Source of the DNA: Nyssa sinensis
Lineage: Eukaryota; Streptophyta; Magnoliopsida; Cornales; Nyssaceae
Direction of reading: 5' to 3'
NCBI GenBank assembly: GCA_008638375.1
Contig: CM018052.1
Location: forward strand, 2,095,001 to 2,159,000
DNA: 64,000 bases
The translations under genes and the position numbers were made by a program. A model generated the notes under the pieces. The model ran no database searches. It saw nothing but the letters and a program-made list of their open reading frames with translations, and was not told the origin of the DNA. Below are positions 31,851 to 43,892 of the stretch, piece after piece (position 1 is the stretch's first letter; every line of letters begins with the position of its first letter).

Positions 31851-32350
31851 AATTGATTTATACTGTGAATGGAGTCTCTTGGCATTTATGTTTAACAATT
31901 TAAAGAAAAATACCTCATTATTATTATTATTCTTATAACATTTCGCCAAAAAGAATTTGTCAAATCTACAAGTTACCCCCATTGTTGCAGATCCAGAATT
32001 GTGATGTAATTAGTTGTTTAATACATTGAAAAAGGTCTTCACAGGGGCGGGAAGGCATGTTAGTGTGTGTAAGCTTGTGAGAAATGGATAGAGGCTAATT
32101 CTAACTATTAGAAATCAGCTGAGTTTATCTATCTTGGCCATGGCAATATTTATGGCATAAATAAGGTGTTATATACGAATCTGTGTGTATCTATTGAAGT
32201 TTCTAGTTTGTATGCTTGTATGTCTTTCTGAGCACATATGGTCTGAAATACAAGAAGTAATTTGTGTCCAATTTTTTTTCCCTCTTTTCCTTTTGGGTTA
32301 CAGGTTACCGTCAATGTTTTAATGGTTTTGTATTTTTGTTTTCTCTGTAG

Positions 32351-32545
32351 CTTGACATCACTGTTGAAGCTAGGGGCCCCGTTTGAGTTTTGAAATGCCC
32401 ATCACTTGAAAGTTTCCTCGTCAACTATCCTGAGTTAAATAGCAAGATGAATGAATTGCAGCAGATTTCTCTGGATGGGTTTATCGTCCTTTGTATGTTT
32501 CTAAAACACTAGCTGTTCAAATAAATTTTGATATTGTTATCATTA
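32351..32545 (+). other. candidate terminal 3'-UTR exon with AATAAA
   Basis: An acceptor-like TTTCTCTGTAG ends at 32350. The following less AT-rich block has no open frame and ends with CAAATAAATTTTG (AATAAA at 32520). It could be the last exon of the methyltransferase transcript, which would imply a long 3'-UTR intron. This is only inference. Confidence 0.3.
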
Positions 32546-33857
32546 ATATATATGCAATTTTGTTTATTCCATACAATTGCCAACTTCTACTATAATGAGA
32601 ATTCATAATTATGTGGCATTTTACAATAACAATTTCCAACCAATGTTGTAGTGAGATATATGCTGTATGAGATGACACCATTCAAGAGGTTCTATCTAAG
32701 CAGTTTATCAAAACGAATCAGTTCAAATCTCGAACAGTTAGTCATCCACAGGAAATAATTTGGAGAAGATGGGGCAAAAATGGGATTTTTATTCTAAATA
32801 TTGTTTTATAAGATTAAATCATAGAATTTATATGCAAGTAAAGTATTTACAATGGCTATATTCAACTGGGTGCATGGGTCTGTGATTCATAAGATTCTTA
32901 AATTTGGCGAAATGATGCTTGCCACATATTTGTTGAAGTTTGGATATTTCAGATTTTGTCTAAATTATCCCAGCTCAAGTCAACTCTTCAAAGCCTTTTC
33001 CCAAATATTTGGTGTTGGCTACATAAATCTTGTGTCTGAAATATCTAATGGACAAAAAATGGAGTTCCAATTTGACGCTTCTTTTTGGTTTTTCTTGATG
33101 GTTCTAGAGTTATTGAGAACCATGAAATAATCAATTAAGAGGAAATATTGATGGAGTACATGGTTATGACAAATGGAAAAAAAAAATCTTGTTTAGCAGT
33201 GTGTTCTGGGTGGAGCCATTGCTATATGTAAGTCTTTGCCTATGCTCTACCTTTAAGATATTATCCACAGACATAACTTGAACTTCTAATCAATTTCTGG
33301 CATTAGAATTTGACTTCACATGCGTTCCTGTTTGAGGTTCTGGCAGAAGCATTGACCCTCCATTATGTTCTTAACTAAATTCCAGGGCACTTTTTATTTT
33401 GTTTCCCCCTTTTAATTGAAGTTGTTTAATTAAAATGTGGTAAAATGTTCATGGAATTATTGTGCCTATGCTCTACTTCAATTTCCAAGGGGAAAATTAT
33501 GTAGCTTTGGATAAGTGAGTGAGTAACTGAAAATGACGACCAATCTGCCTTGTCAACAAAAAGAGAGGAAAGGAAATACGGATTTACTGATTTTGGCATC
33601 AGTGTTGGGATGTGAGTTTTCTTACTGAAATCGTAGGAAATATTTGGGAGAATTTGTGGTTTAGAAACCTTAAATATTATGAAATAGATCAATGTCCTGC
33701 ATGAATTGTGGGCAGTGCTATGTTATTTCAGGTATATGAATTGGAAACCTCAATAGGGCAGGGTGATGTGATTATGGTGATGTTTATAGCATTTGGCATT
33801 ATTACTTTGCCTGTCAAAGAATGATGAATTACTGACTCTTAATGTGCATATTCTTGT

Positions 33858-33858
<1 letters not shown>

Positions 33859-33904
<46 letters not shown>
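33859..33904. repeat. (CT)n microsatellite
   Basis: An uninterrupted run of about 23 tc/ct units follows ttcttgtagat. Confidence 0.95.
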
Positions 33905-33907
<3 letters not shown>

Positions 33908-35715
33908 TGCAGATGAGTTTTCTCCTCTTAAAAACTGTAAATCAGCTTCCTTTTGTTTTTTGTAGCATTTAATAATCCTTTGAACGGACTTGCCTTGTTT
34001 CTTCATTATTCGGTATAGTTTATAAAGCAGGTGAACCTTTTAAGTTTGATTGAAACCACACCCATTTTTCATTTTTTGTTGGCAGGCAATTCATGGGACT
34101 GAATGTGTAGGCATGTCTTGGTTTCTTGTTTAAATCAAGATAGAAAAACTGCAATAATTTGCATTTGCTCTTGTATTAGTGTTGTTTGACTTGCTTAAAA
34201 CAAATATTACCCAGCCTATTGATGAGCGTTCAGAGTAGCCATCAGATTGCGTGTGTGATGGATTTGGGTCCTAAATTAGCCAGCAATTGCCATCTGTACA
34301 CACTGATTCAGGAACCTGTAAAAACAAATGCTTCAAGTTACCTGCTTTCTGTGTCTTTCAAGAAAATGATTATTCAGTTAAAACCCAAAAAAAAGAGGGA
34401 GGAAAGGGGAGAGCTATTTCATTACAGTAGAAGAGCGCCCACATAGATATGTAAAACCTGAATTTGTTTTCATTGTTGAGGAGTTGATGAAACTCCATTT
34501 TCATGTGAGCAGGAGGAATTTGATGGAGAAGGTCAATTAATTTGTGCTTTTAATGGGAAGATGGGTTGTGTTGTGACAACAACATTGGCATATTTTTCTT
34601 TATGCAATTTTCTCTCTGCCAAATGTCATTTACATTAGACAGCTTAGATAATACAAACCTCAAAATTCTTTAATTATTTTCCTTTTGTTTATATATTTTT
34701 CTTCACTCTCATTTTTTGTCGCAGGAGTGGAGTGGTAGTTATAATTGCTGGGGGTGGAGGCATCTCTCGGGGCCCTCTGGTATGTGTTTCCTTAACTCTA
34801 CATCTTTATGTTGATATATTCTGTTATGGGCACCATATGTATTAGACACGACAGGTGGCAGCTAAACATCTGAACAAATGGCAAATCTCCAATTATTTTT
34901 TTTTTTAAAAAAAAAAACTTAAAAGGGTAAAAGGGTTGTAATATAATAGCCCTGGGTGAGATTGGAATTGAAGAAAGGTGCCTTTGGTTGTATGCAACAG
35001 TGCTGTAAAAACTGGACCAAACCACACATGGGTCAGGGTGGAGGTTGTTTTGATGATGTGTAAGTTCCATAAAATGGTTTTTTTAATAAATATTTTATAG
35101 GGCAAAAAAATAATGGATGGCCTGTAAAGCAAATACCCTTTGCATTCTCACAACCGTAAATGATGAGAGTACTGCTAATGTTTTCTGAAAAAATTGGGAA
35201 ATAATTTGATGCACTTATTAATACAATATTGTCTGAGAGAGAACACGGAAGCATAGATATAGAATTAGAGCATGGCAAAATGTGCAGCAATTGTGTATTG
35301 GATAGCAACATTTTTTTCCTAATTATTATAGACTTTTTGCTAAGGATATTTGTAAATAAATAAATAATGATGACACTGTTTGTTCGTCATATGGATCGTG
35401 GAAGAAGAGAAAGTAACGTAACTACTATATGTGTGAGATACAGAAGGCGAGTCAGGAAAACTTTTTATGGAAATATTTTTGGGGGAATTTCCTTTCCACA
35501 GTTTATTCCCAACCAAATTTGGGGAGCAATAGTTAGGCCTAGCGGCCGTGATGAGATGGTGACAGTGTGAAGCCTCTCTTGATTTGTAGTTGACGAGAGA
35601 GAGGGAACTCATCTCTAATTACTAGTTGCATGATTGGGCGGGTTCTTCTCTGGCATGAGTGCAATTCTTTTAGTTTAAAGACAAGTCCATCTACTATGTC
35701 AAGGGCATGTGATGA

Positions 35716-35820
35716 CCGACCTTAGCTCAAACGGAAGAGTAAGAGGGTTGGACAAGGGCAGGATGAAAATCCTGAATTTGCTTAATCCTTTGGTTGTCGG
35801 TTCGAATCCGGCAGGTTGGC
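35716..35820 (+). tRNA. intron-containing tRNA-Tyr-like gene with altered anticodon loop, possibly a pseudogene
   Basis: The acceptor stem CCGACCT (35716-35722) pairs with AGGTTGG (35813-35819). TA and a D arm GCTC-AAACGGAA-GAGT follow. The T arm GTCGG-TTCGAAT-CCGGC is perfect and holds the B box GGTTCGAATCC. A T-run starts at 35821 as a polymerase III terminator. Length and parts match plant intron-bearing tRNA-Tyr. In the tRNA-Tyr register the anticodon stem is GAGGG/TCCTT and the anticodon is GGA instead of GTA; shifting by one base gives AGAGG/CCTTT and TGG. An intron of about 30 nt follows. The discriminator base is C where A is usual. It may be a pseudogene. Confidence 0.65.
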
Positions 35821-37012
35821 TTTTTTTTTTTTATTTATTTATAAATTTAAAATAGTCACAGCATAAATATATTAAAAAATCAAGGTAAAATAAAAAAAAA
35901 TTCTGTTCAATATTTTCCCCAGTTGTTCTCTGTTACATCAGCCTTAGTACGTAAGTTTGTATTTTTGCTCCTGCAATGCAATTACTCATCTTTGCATTCA
36001 GTGTGCCAAACCCTAGTTGTGTTGGTTTGGTGATTTCTCGTGGTTTTTGCACGGGCATGATTAGTTAGACAATGTTCTTATAAATTCGAGCTTATATGAA
36101 ACATGATTTCTAGGTCATCTAATTGTTAAAATAGGCCTCATATAAGCTCAAGCTTACCGTCGTTAGATTTTGGGTGGTGGTTGTTCTTTAGTGGTTCATC
36201 TGGGATTGGCCTTTAGGTGTCTTCTTCTTTTTCTTGTCTTGTGTTATATCTATCCCATGTATTCTGGTAAATAAAACGAGTACACTCATTTTGTTTCATT
36301 TGGAATTTAAATCCTGAAACTTTCTATTTTGAAAAATGTTAAAATTAAAGCTTGTTAATGTTACCGTAAGCTTGAGCGTAGATGAGGAAATGTTGGGTAG
36401 TTCACAAATTAAAGATAAATTAGTTTAAAAGACCTTGCATCATATAACTTCAAGCTTGTGGTAACAGTGTCCTTTTCATATTATTCTCTACCTCGTTAAT
36501 GAAATCCTAGACACACATTAGTTGAATGGCTAGTTCCTTTTTGTTAGGTCCATAGCCTATAGAGAACCCCATCTTCCAGGGGCATGGGCAATGGAATTTA
36601 TTATAAGGACAGTTTTGAGATTTTGGGGAAAATTCTAAAACAAATCATCATTCAAAGTAACGATAGACATTGAAGGGATACATGCGTACATATTTAGAAA
36701 TGTAAATGTGTGTGTAACATATATATATATATATATATATAAATAAGCATAAGTGTATACAAAGGTAAATGTGTATATAGAAACATATGTACGTAAATAT
36801 GAATATTTAAGAACATTTATAGGTATATTTTCTACTTATTAATGTAATATCTTATGGAAACGTATAATAGAGGTATGTATAGCTGCAGCTGACACTACTT
36901 AAATAAGTATTACATCTGTTAGTATAGTTATATATATATATATGTGTGTGTGTGTATTTAAAAGCAAATGTAGATGCATATGGCCATGCATAAAAGTACA
37001 TACATAATGTTC

Positions 37013-37047
<35 letters not shown>

Positions 37048-38798
37048 TGCATATACACACCCATGTAAGTGTGTGCACGTGTATATGTATGGTAGAGCGA
37101 CTAGTCCTAACAAATGAAACAAGTTTTTTAGCTTTATAAGAAAAAAAGAGCACTTCGCCTTTTGTTTTTATTACTTCGTTGCATTTTTTGAAAGTATTTT
37201 TTTTATTACTGCAAATTAAACATTACTTTTAAAAATATGCCTTTTTATTTAAATAAGGTACAAAATGTTATTAAACAACATCTTAAAACAAAGAAGAAAA
37301 AATGGCAGAGGGGACGAGTCCATGCATGTTATGACTTATGACTTGGGGTAGTCTAAATTACCACATTTGATTAGGTTGGATTCAATTCATTTAAATGGCG
37401 ATGCATCTCTTCTCTTGGTGGACATCTAGGTTGATTTAACACAATTGTTTTTTTTTTGTTTTTTGTTTTTTTTAAAAATGATATTAGTATACTATTGTGT
37501 TAGTGTGTTCTCACAATAATATGATATATGCTTATAATGTTGTGGTCTTTTTGTAATCATTTGATAATTATAGGGACATCGCGTGTATTCTCTAATATTA
37601 CACTTACCTCCTCTTTGTTAGATTGGCAATATACAAATTTCTTCTTTTGTACATGATTCGTATGAAGGTAATATTAGGGCAATTAATATTAAAAAAATAC
37701 CCATACTACTCCGTAATTGTAGCGAATGGACAATAATACCTAGAGATTTTTTTATTTTTTTTGAGGGAGGGGGGATTTTAATTTTAATAGGGAGAATTAT
37801 ATTGATATGTCTTGTGTTATTTGATAATTACATGAATCTTTCGTATATTCTACGATATTCTATTTGTTAATATATTGCTTCTTCATCCGTACAAATTTCA
37901 TCAATAATGAAATGAAATTAGAGTGAAGTGACAATAATGCCCATAGCGATTGAGATGAAAAGACTTTAATGCCCATTTCATTATGATACAAAGTGACTGT
38001 GTTACCTTTCATTTGACAAACCCATTTTTTGTGTGTGTCAAATCAGTGCACAATTTACATTGCAATTCCATGTAAGTTGGATTACAATGAAAAGCAAACA
38101 CATTCTATTTGTTACTCTCTCACTCATCCCCGCGCCCGGGCGCACACACACTCTTACTCTCTCTCTCTCTCTCTCTCTAACTCTGTATATATGGACTGTC
38201 TCTGACTCTAAGCTATTTGGGTTTATCCATATGTTCATTATAGCCATAAAAAGGTTTGTTGAGTCACTGAGACAACAAATTACGATAAATTAATAGAGAC
38301 CATTGATAAAAAATTCAGGCTACTTAATCCTTAGACACAAATTTCTATTTAAGAAGTCCTTTTGTTGAGTCACTGAGACAATTAATTTAACTATATCAAG
38401 CCGGTTATAATAAATAAAGAAAAATAAAATAAGAGAGAAGGATGCATGATTTTAAGCGAGAAAGTAGAAAAATCTACTGCTGCAAAATGAAAAAATAAAA
38501 TAAGAGAGAAGGATACATGATTTTGATCCAGTGAAATACATGTGCCTAGTCGTTCTATATGCCTCACTAGTGTGCTTGTACCGTCCCATGATTAATTTTT
38601 TATTAAATAAATAATAAAGAATATAAATAATGTATTATAATACTATATAATTGATAAATAATATATAATAATAGGTTAGTAAGAGTTTGGAGTTAATTTA
38701 AATACATTAAATATCTATAAGGATAAATTTGTCATTTATTGGAATAATGGAACCATGAAATTATGATATTTGCAAGATACCTCACTAAGGAGTAATTA
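35821..38798. other. AT-rich spacer with microsatellites, no gene seen
   Basis: Contains (AT) runs at about 36720-36740 and 37015-37045, a (CT) run at 38156-38178, and a direct duplication near 38415-38525 (aaataaaataagagagaaggat.catgatttt twice). Open frames are short and made of repeat codons. Confidence 0.6.
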
Positions 38799-39741
38799 TG
38801 TCATATTCTAAACCCCACCCAATGAGGATTAGGAACTGTGGTTAACCAGTTAATTACATTGTCTGCATCCATATTGTGCATACCGCAAGAAATGCAACCA
38901 ACCGAAAGCCATTTCTTACATTTTCTAAGTCGATTGCATTCTTATAACCATTCATTGGCAACAAAATTGCCTAGGTTATTTTTTATTTTTTTGAATGCAA
39001 TATACACTTGGCAAAACTTTACTAATACATTGCTTATATACTAGACAAAGTTTGCATCTTCGTGAGTCCATTACATACATACATACATATGAATGACTAA
39101 TGATCTACAATTATGCTAGCCATTTTCTTACAACAGTTTCTCTAAGCTATCACTCAAGTTCCAGAGCATGTCACTTTTTAAGACATTGGGACATCTTTGG
39201 CTGCTTTTCTACAGGCATCATCTATGCTTAGAATCTTATAATCACATCTTACTGTTTTTCCTTCCTCTGGATTGTACCTAAAATGTGCATGGATAAACCC
39301 ATGTGAGTTTTGTGAAACGATCGTGAGTGACGCTGATGCCTTGTCATGGGTTAGGAAAACTGAACGTACATTTTCATGGATATCATTTAAATGCATTCAT
39401 AAAACTATTGGCATTCTTTAAACTTACAAAGATATATCAAAACATGCAATGCTATGCTAGCAAGTTTTGCAAGTCTAAACACATCGTAACAATTTCTTTA
39501 CTTCATGCAATCATATAAAAATGATTATGCCATCATGATAGATACAAGACAATGGTTGCCACATGGTGACTTGTACTAATTTAGAGCCATGGTTTACGAT
39601 GCTTACCTGATTCAAACTCCCAGTCGAATTGTACTATAAAGACTTACTAGAAGTTTACTGGTTCTTTACCCTCGGTAGGGTTCAAGTTGGTGTAATGCCA
39701 TAGTGCACCAAGCGAAGCTTGACTATGTCAAGTAAGGGTGT
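38799..39741 (-). mobile_element. degenerate LTR remnant of the long-LTR family, reverse strand
   Basis: It opens tgtcatattctaaaccccaccc and continues with accagttaattacattg and accaaccgaaagccatttct. This is the reverse-strand 3' end seen better preserved at 42205 and 53063. Similarity fades after about 39000; the right edge is a guess. Confidence 0.45.
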
Positions 39742-40169
39742 TGTAACACACACACACACCCAATGAATTGGGTAATTCTTATGCAATGTGTTAAAAGTAA
39801 TATCAATGAAAAACCTTTTCAAAATTCTTTAGACAATATGCGCAATGATGTCATGGACTAGGGTTAGGAAATTAACCTAACTTAATGATGGGCTATTATC
39901 TTCGTTAGACCACAACCTACGGGAGGGTTAAAATTTAACCTAACCATATGTAAACCTAATCTAACCTAGGTTAATTAGGTTAAGTGATCAAGTACATCAC
40001 TAACCTAAGATGGGAAAAACTATAAATAAAAAATAATGAATTATTTAATAATTCACTGATATTGAAAACGCCTTTTGTTAAACAATTGGCATGTACATAA
40101 AGGACACCTCTTCCCACATCCACAATCTGACCAAGAAAACCTCCTTTCTCGATTCTGATCTCAGTCCTA

Positions 40170-40615
40170 AACATTGTATTGATTGTTTAGCGGCCTTCAA
40201 ACGGCCTATCTGTGCCTTTTGATTTAGAACCTTATCAAATCTATTTTTCTATGCGCCCTAACTCTTGTAAACTCGGATTCCTTGCCCCCTTTGGCTGAAT
40301 TTACATTCTGACTTCTTATAGTCTGAGTAAAGGATGAGGAGTGCCCTAAATGTGTGCGGTAACACTCCTTATTTCCAGAAAATAAGAGTCGAATGAAAAG
40401 AGGCACAAGCTTGTAATCTTAGATTTTTCGTCTTTTGAAATGAACTTTTGCTCTTATTTGATGTGACATAGAAAAGCTCTTTGCCTAAGGTTTCTGTAAC
40501 TAAAAAGGGGGCAATCCAATAAATCAATGCAGTCAAACGAGTAAGTAGGGAGGTCCAGCTTTGTAGTCTAGCGAGTCAAGGGATGAAAGCGAAGAAAGCG
40601 GTTGGGACCTATAAA
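40170..40615. other. possible nuclear copy of mitochondrial DNA
   Basis: This block is richer in GC than its surroundings and has wording reminiscent of plant mitochondrial intergenic DNA (for example gcggccttcaaacggcc, gtcaagggatgaaagcgaag). No mitochondrial gene is recognised, so the call is weak. Confidence 0.3.
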
Positions 40616-40802
40616 AACTTCAGAATAAAACTAAATTGATATTAAGGCGACACAAAAAAATGAATTATTTAATAATTATAAAATAATAAAATAAAATATT
40701 AAAAAATATATAATAAAAATATATTTAAATTTTACTCATCATGTGACTTGCATATGAAGAGCGAAGGAAGAAAATACACATATATGAGTGTGTATACAGG
40801 TG

Positions 40803-40810
<8 letters not shown>

Positions 40811-40852
<42 letters not shown>
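40811..40852. repeat. (AC)n(AT)n microsatellite
   Basis: About 11 ac units are directly followed by about 10 at units. Confidence 0.93.
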
Positions 40853-40853
<1 letters not shown>

Positions 40854-42204
40854 AGAAGGAAAAATTAAAAACAATGATGTATGCATGCATATGCTTCAAA
40901 AAACTCACATGCACAGCCTACCCTAGCAATTTTTCAAGGTGTTACAGTGCTACAAGCCTCCTTAGCCACCTTTCAAGCCTCATTTTTTGACCATGAAAAC
41001 AGTAGTTGCTAAGGAATTCATTTATAAATATGCATACATAGTTAAGCTTACATATCACTTACAGAAACTGAGTGAGAAATGAAGAGATTCATACATAAAT
41101 GGGTTGAATTAGTGCTTGGATAGAGAGAGAGAAGGAAGAGAGAGAAAAAGAAGGAAAATTGGATTTTTACTCAAATTAGGTTAGAATCCATTTCTTTCAT
41201 TTCCCTTAGATTTTTTTGATGTCTTAGGGACTAAATACAACTTATTTGAAGGTTCAGAGAACCCTAAAATGACTTGTTCCAGTGGGCAGCCATTGATGGA
41301 CCTTTAATAGCATGATTTTGAATCAACTTGATTATTAACAATTTTTGAGATTAGGACATTGTTCTACATGTCACAAGGATAACAAATCACCTAGCCCTGG
41401 CCACAAAGCTCTAAGATGAGCCCATAATAATGAGTTACAAGTTTAGGCTTGAAACTGTAAACCCTTAAATTAGGCACTAAGCTCAATTATACCTATATGG
41501 ATTTGAAGCTCTTACCAAAAGGGTTCCATAGAAACAAGAACATACTCATTTGGTTGAATATTCACTGAGAAATGGATAGTTGCAGGTCACGGTATTACAG
41601 CTTAGAAACCCCATTTCTATCTTGATTTGAGTCATCAAATGAATGCCAAAACCTAAGTTGAGGGGTGCTGACCCAAATGTGAATTCACTGGAAAAGGTTT
41701 TATGATTACAAACTCTGTACAAACACCGACTTCGTCCCTCAAGCCTTTTTAATGATTTGAGTCTTCTCGAACTCGAATCCTTAAGTACTCTCCAAGCGAA
41801 TCCGCCGCTTCAAACTCTATAAATGGCAAACACTTATCACAATTACGGACTCCACGCAATTTCAAACTCTGTCGATTGCACAAACTTGAACTCTACAAGC
41901 TTGCACTCCAAGAACAATGTATAAAATGTATTTCAAGGTTCTTGCCCAATGGTTATGATCTATGTGAACATGATATGGATAGAGAAAACCTTTTGGTAAA
42001 GAATATAAAACTATAATGATGTAGCCAAAAGTTCTACTTGCAAAAACGAGATCAAAATCTTTTATATGGAGGGTTTTGGAAACCCAAAACAACAATTAGA
42101 AGCAAAATAGGAAACTGTTTTTGCGACTTTTCATTCAAACGAATGATCGAACGAACATAAGAGAATCATCTACTGGATTTTTCGTTGGATAGTTGGTTTG
42201 AACT

Positions 42205-42900
42205 TGTTACATCCTAGAACCCACCCTATACAGATTAGGGACTATAATCGACCAGTTAATTACATTGCCCGCATTTGCCTTGTATGAACTGCGAGTAATG
42301 TAACCTACCGAAGGTCATTTCTAAACTTGGTCCAAGTATTTTGCATTAATTTGGTAGCTTAATTAAAGCATTAAGACTTGATTGAAATTAGTCCTGGTTG
42401 TCCGTTCATATATTTTGGGGTCCAATTTTCTAAATCACTCCCCCATTTATTCCAAAATGTCCAAAAATGGTGGAAATGGCTCTTCTTGGATTTTAATTCG
42501 CCTTTGTTACTTCACATTTAGGCTTATGGGTAAAATGGTAATTTTACCTAATTATAAAAGGCATAAAATAATTACAAATTAATTTTTTGGGGCTTAATAT
42601 AATTTCCATAAAAATTTAGGGGGCCAAAATTTAAATAAGAAAAGTTTTGGTTTAGCTTAGTTAGGTCAAGCCCACTGGTTTAGTTGGGTTTCAATTGAAC
42701 CTTTTAATTCCCTTTAAGAATTGACCAGTTCGATCTGCTCTAACACGTCTGTCGTGCGTCACCATGGCATCAGTAAAACGACATTATTTCACTTATAATT
42801 CAATTTAATTCTCCGCATCAAATGAAAAGGACCTAATTTTAAAAACCCTAATTTTTCAAAGCTTATTTCGTGGATTTTTAGTCACTAATTCTTCTTGTAG
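42205..42900 (-). mobile_element. LTR fragment of the long-LTR family, reverse strand
   Basis: It opens tgttacatcctagaacccaccc and shares the following cagattagggactataatcg with the family's reverse-strand ends. Later gtaaaatggtaattttacc, the aaccggtt-like track and caaaacgacattat words are family words from the middle of the LTR, so part of the element is missing between them. Confidence 0.6.
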
Positions 42901-42940
42901 GTACAAAGTACCACGTCAACACAAAAAGTGCCATGCTAAT

Positions 42941-43200
42941 ATGCGTTCAGGAGAGGGGAGAACCCTACTAAGAGGGCTTATGTCACTCACACAAGCCACA
43001 TGCGCCCAACAGAGGCACCTTCGCCAACATGTGCTCAAGAGAGGGGAGAACCCTACTAAGAGGGCCCCCTTCCTCACGAGTGTCACATACACCCAACAGA
43101 AGCACCCTTGCTAACATGTGCTCAAGAGAAAGGAGAACCCCATTAAGATGGCTCTCTCCCTTACGCATGCACTCATAAAGGATTATAGGTGTCACGTATA
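42941..43200. repeat. tandem repeat, 87-88-bp unit, three copies
   Basis: The words atgygytcaagagaggggagaaccc start at 42941, 43029 and 43116, giving periods of 88 and 87 bp. The array lies in or just before the Ogre-like LTR. Confidence 0.88.
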
Positions 43201-43853
43201 ATTATTACTTCGCTTGCCCTTTATGAGGACGCCCTAAAGGCTTGGGGGCAAGACTTGGGAAACCTTCGAGTTTGGCATGTGAATGTAGCATAACTTTCGC
43301 ACTACGCTCCCTACAATACGGGATATTCAAGGTCATGTGGATTGGCAACTATGGTAACGGGTACTCTAGGAAGCTTCACGCGCCTTGCGCATGGGGGTGT
43401 CTAGACCTTCTAGAATAAAAAGGGCACTTCACCTTAACTAACTCCTATTTTGGACCATAGTGGTACACCTGTCAACAACTAAGGGCTCACGTGAGCTCAC
43501 TATGGGTTAACATGTGACCTAGCACTATAAATACCTTTACAGCTACCATAATAAATATGATCAGAAAGAGAAATCAATCAATCAATCAAAATGATTGACT
43601 TTGACATCCTTCGTTCTCGATTTTGGGTATCTAGAATCGCACTTTAGTTGTAACCTAGATATTGGGAATCGCGTGAAGGTTGGCATAAGTCTCACCCCGA
43701 CCTCTTGGGAGTCCCTCACGAAAGGTTCTAGATCGCCTTACCTCGACCATTCCACTTCGCTCTGAAGTTCCATTTGGCATCCAACGCGTAAGTTATACTC
43801 ACCTTTACAGTTCATATCTCTGACACAATCGCACACAGCTTCTTAGCCGTCCA
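43190..43853 (+). mobile_element. LTR of an Ogre/Tat-like gypsy element, left edge uncertain
   Basis: The right end ...GTCCA at 43853 lies four bases before the primer site. A TATA-like CACTATAAATACC at about 43522 is a likely promoter, followed by atcaatcaatcaat and a GC-richer leader. The left edge was not found; it may lie within the 87-bp repeat array. Confidence 0.6.
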
Positions 43854-43857
43854 TATT

Positions 43858-43876
43858 TTGGCGACTCCACTGGAGA
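43858..43876 (+). promoter_or_regulatory. primer-binding site, tRNA-Arg type
   Basis: TTGGCGACTCCACTGGAGA follows the LTR end. Ogre-like plant elements use a primer site of the form TGGCGACTCCGCTGGGGA that pairs with tRNA-Arg. This assigns the element to that group. Confidence 0.75.
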
Positions 43877-43892
43877 GTACACTTCGCAAAAG

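Larger units (their letters stand above)
31860..35715. other. AT-rich region without a recognised gene
   Basis: Short frames only. A small exon-like island at 34725-34779 lies between TTTTTTGTCGCAG and GGTATGTG, with no recognisable product. The (CT) microsatellite is listed separately. Confidence 0.5.
39742..42204 (+). mobile_element. possible degenerate LTR of the long-LTR family
   Basis: It starts TGTAACACACAC...CCAATGAATTGGG, resembling the TGTAACACCCCAATTAC start of the LTR at 9469-12897. AG-rich sequence at 41125-41155, then gggcagccattgatggacc at 41284 and ttgcaggtcacggtattacag at 41580, occur in the same order as in the LTR at 45454-49607. It ends where the reverse-strand remnant begins. 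The mitochondrial-looking block lies inside it. Confidence 0.4.

Noticed and set aside
34725..34779. Possible short exon between an acceptor and a donor
   Set aside because: There is no open frame linking to any neighbour and no motif; kept only as a remark in the region entry.
35367..35570. 67-codon Arg-rich + frame
   Set aside because: No conserved motif, AT-rich flanks, and an overlapping minus frame of the same length class.
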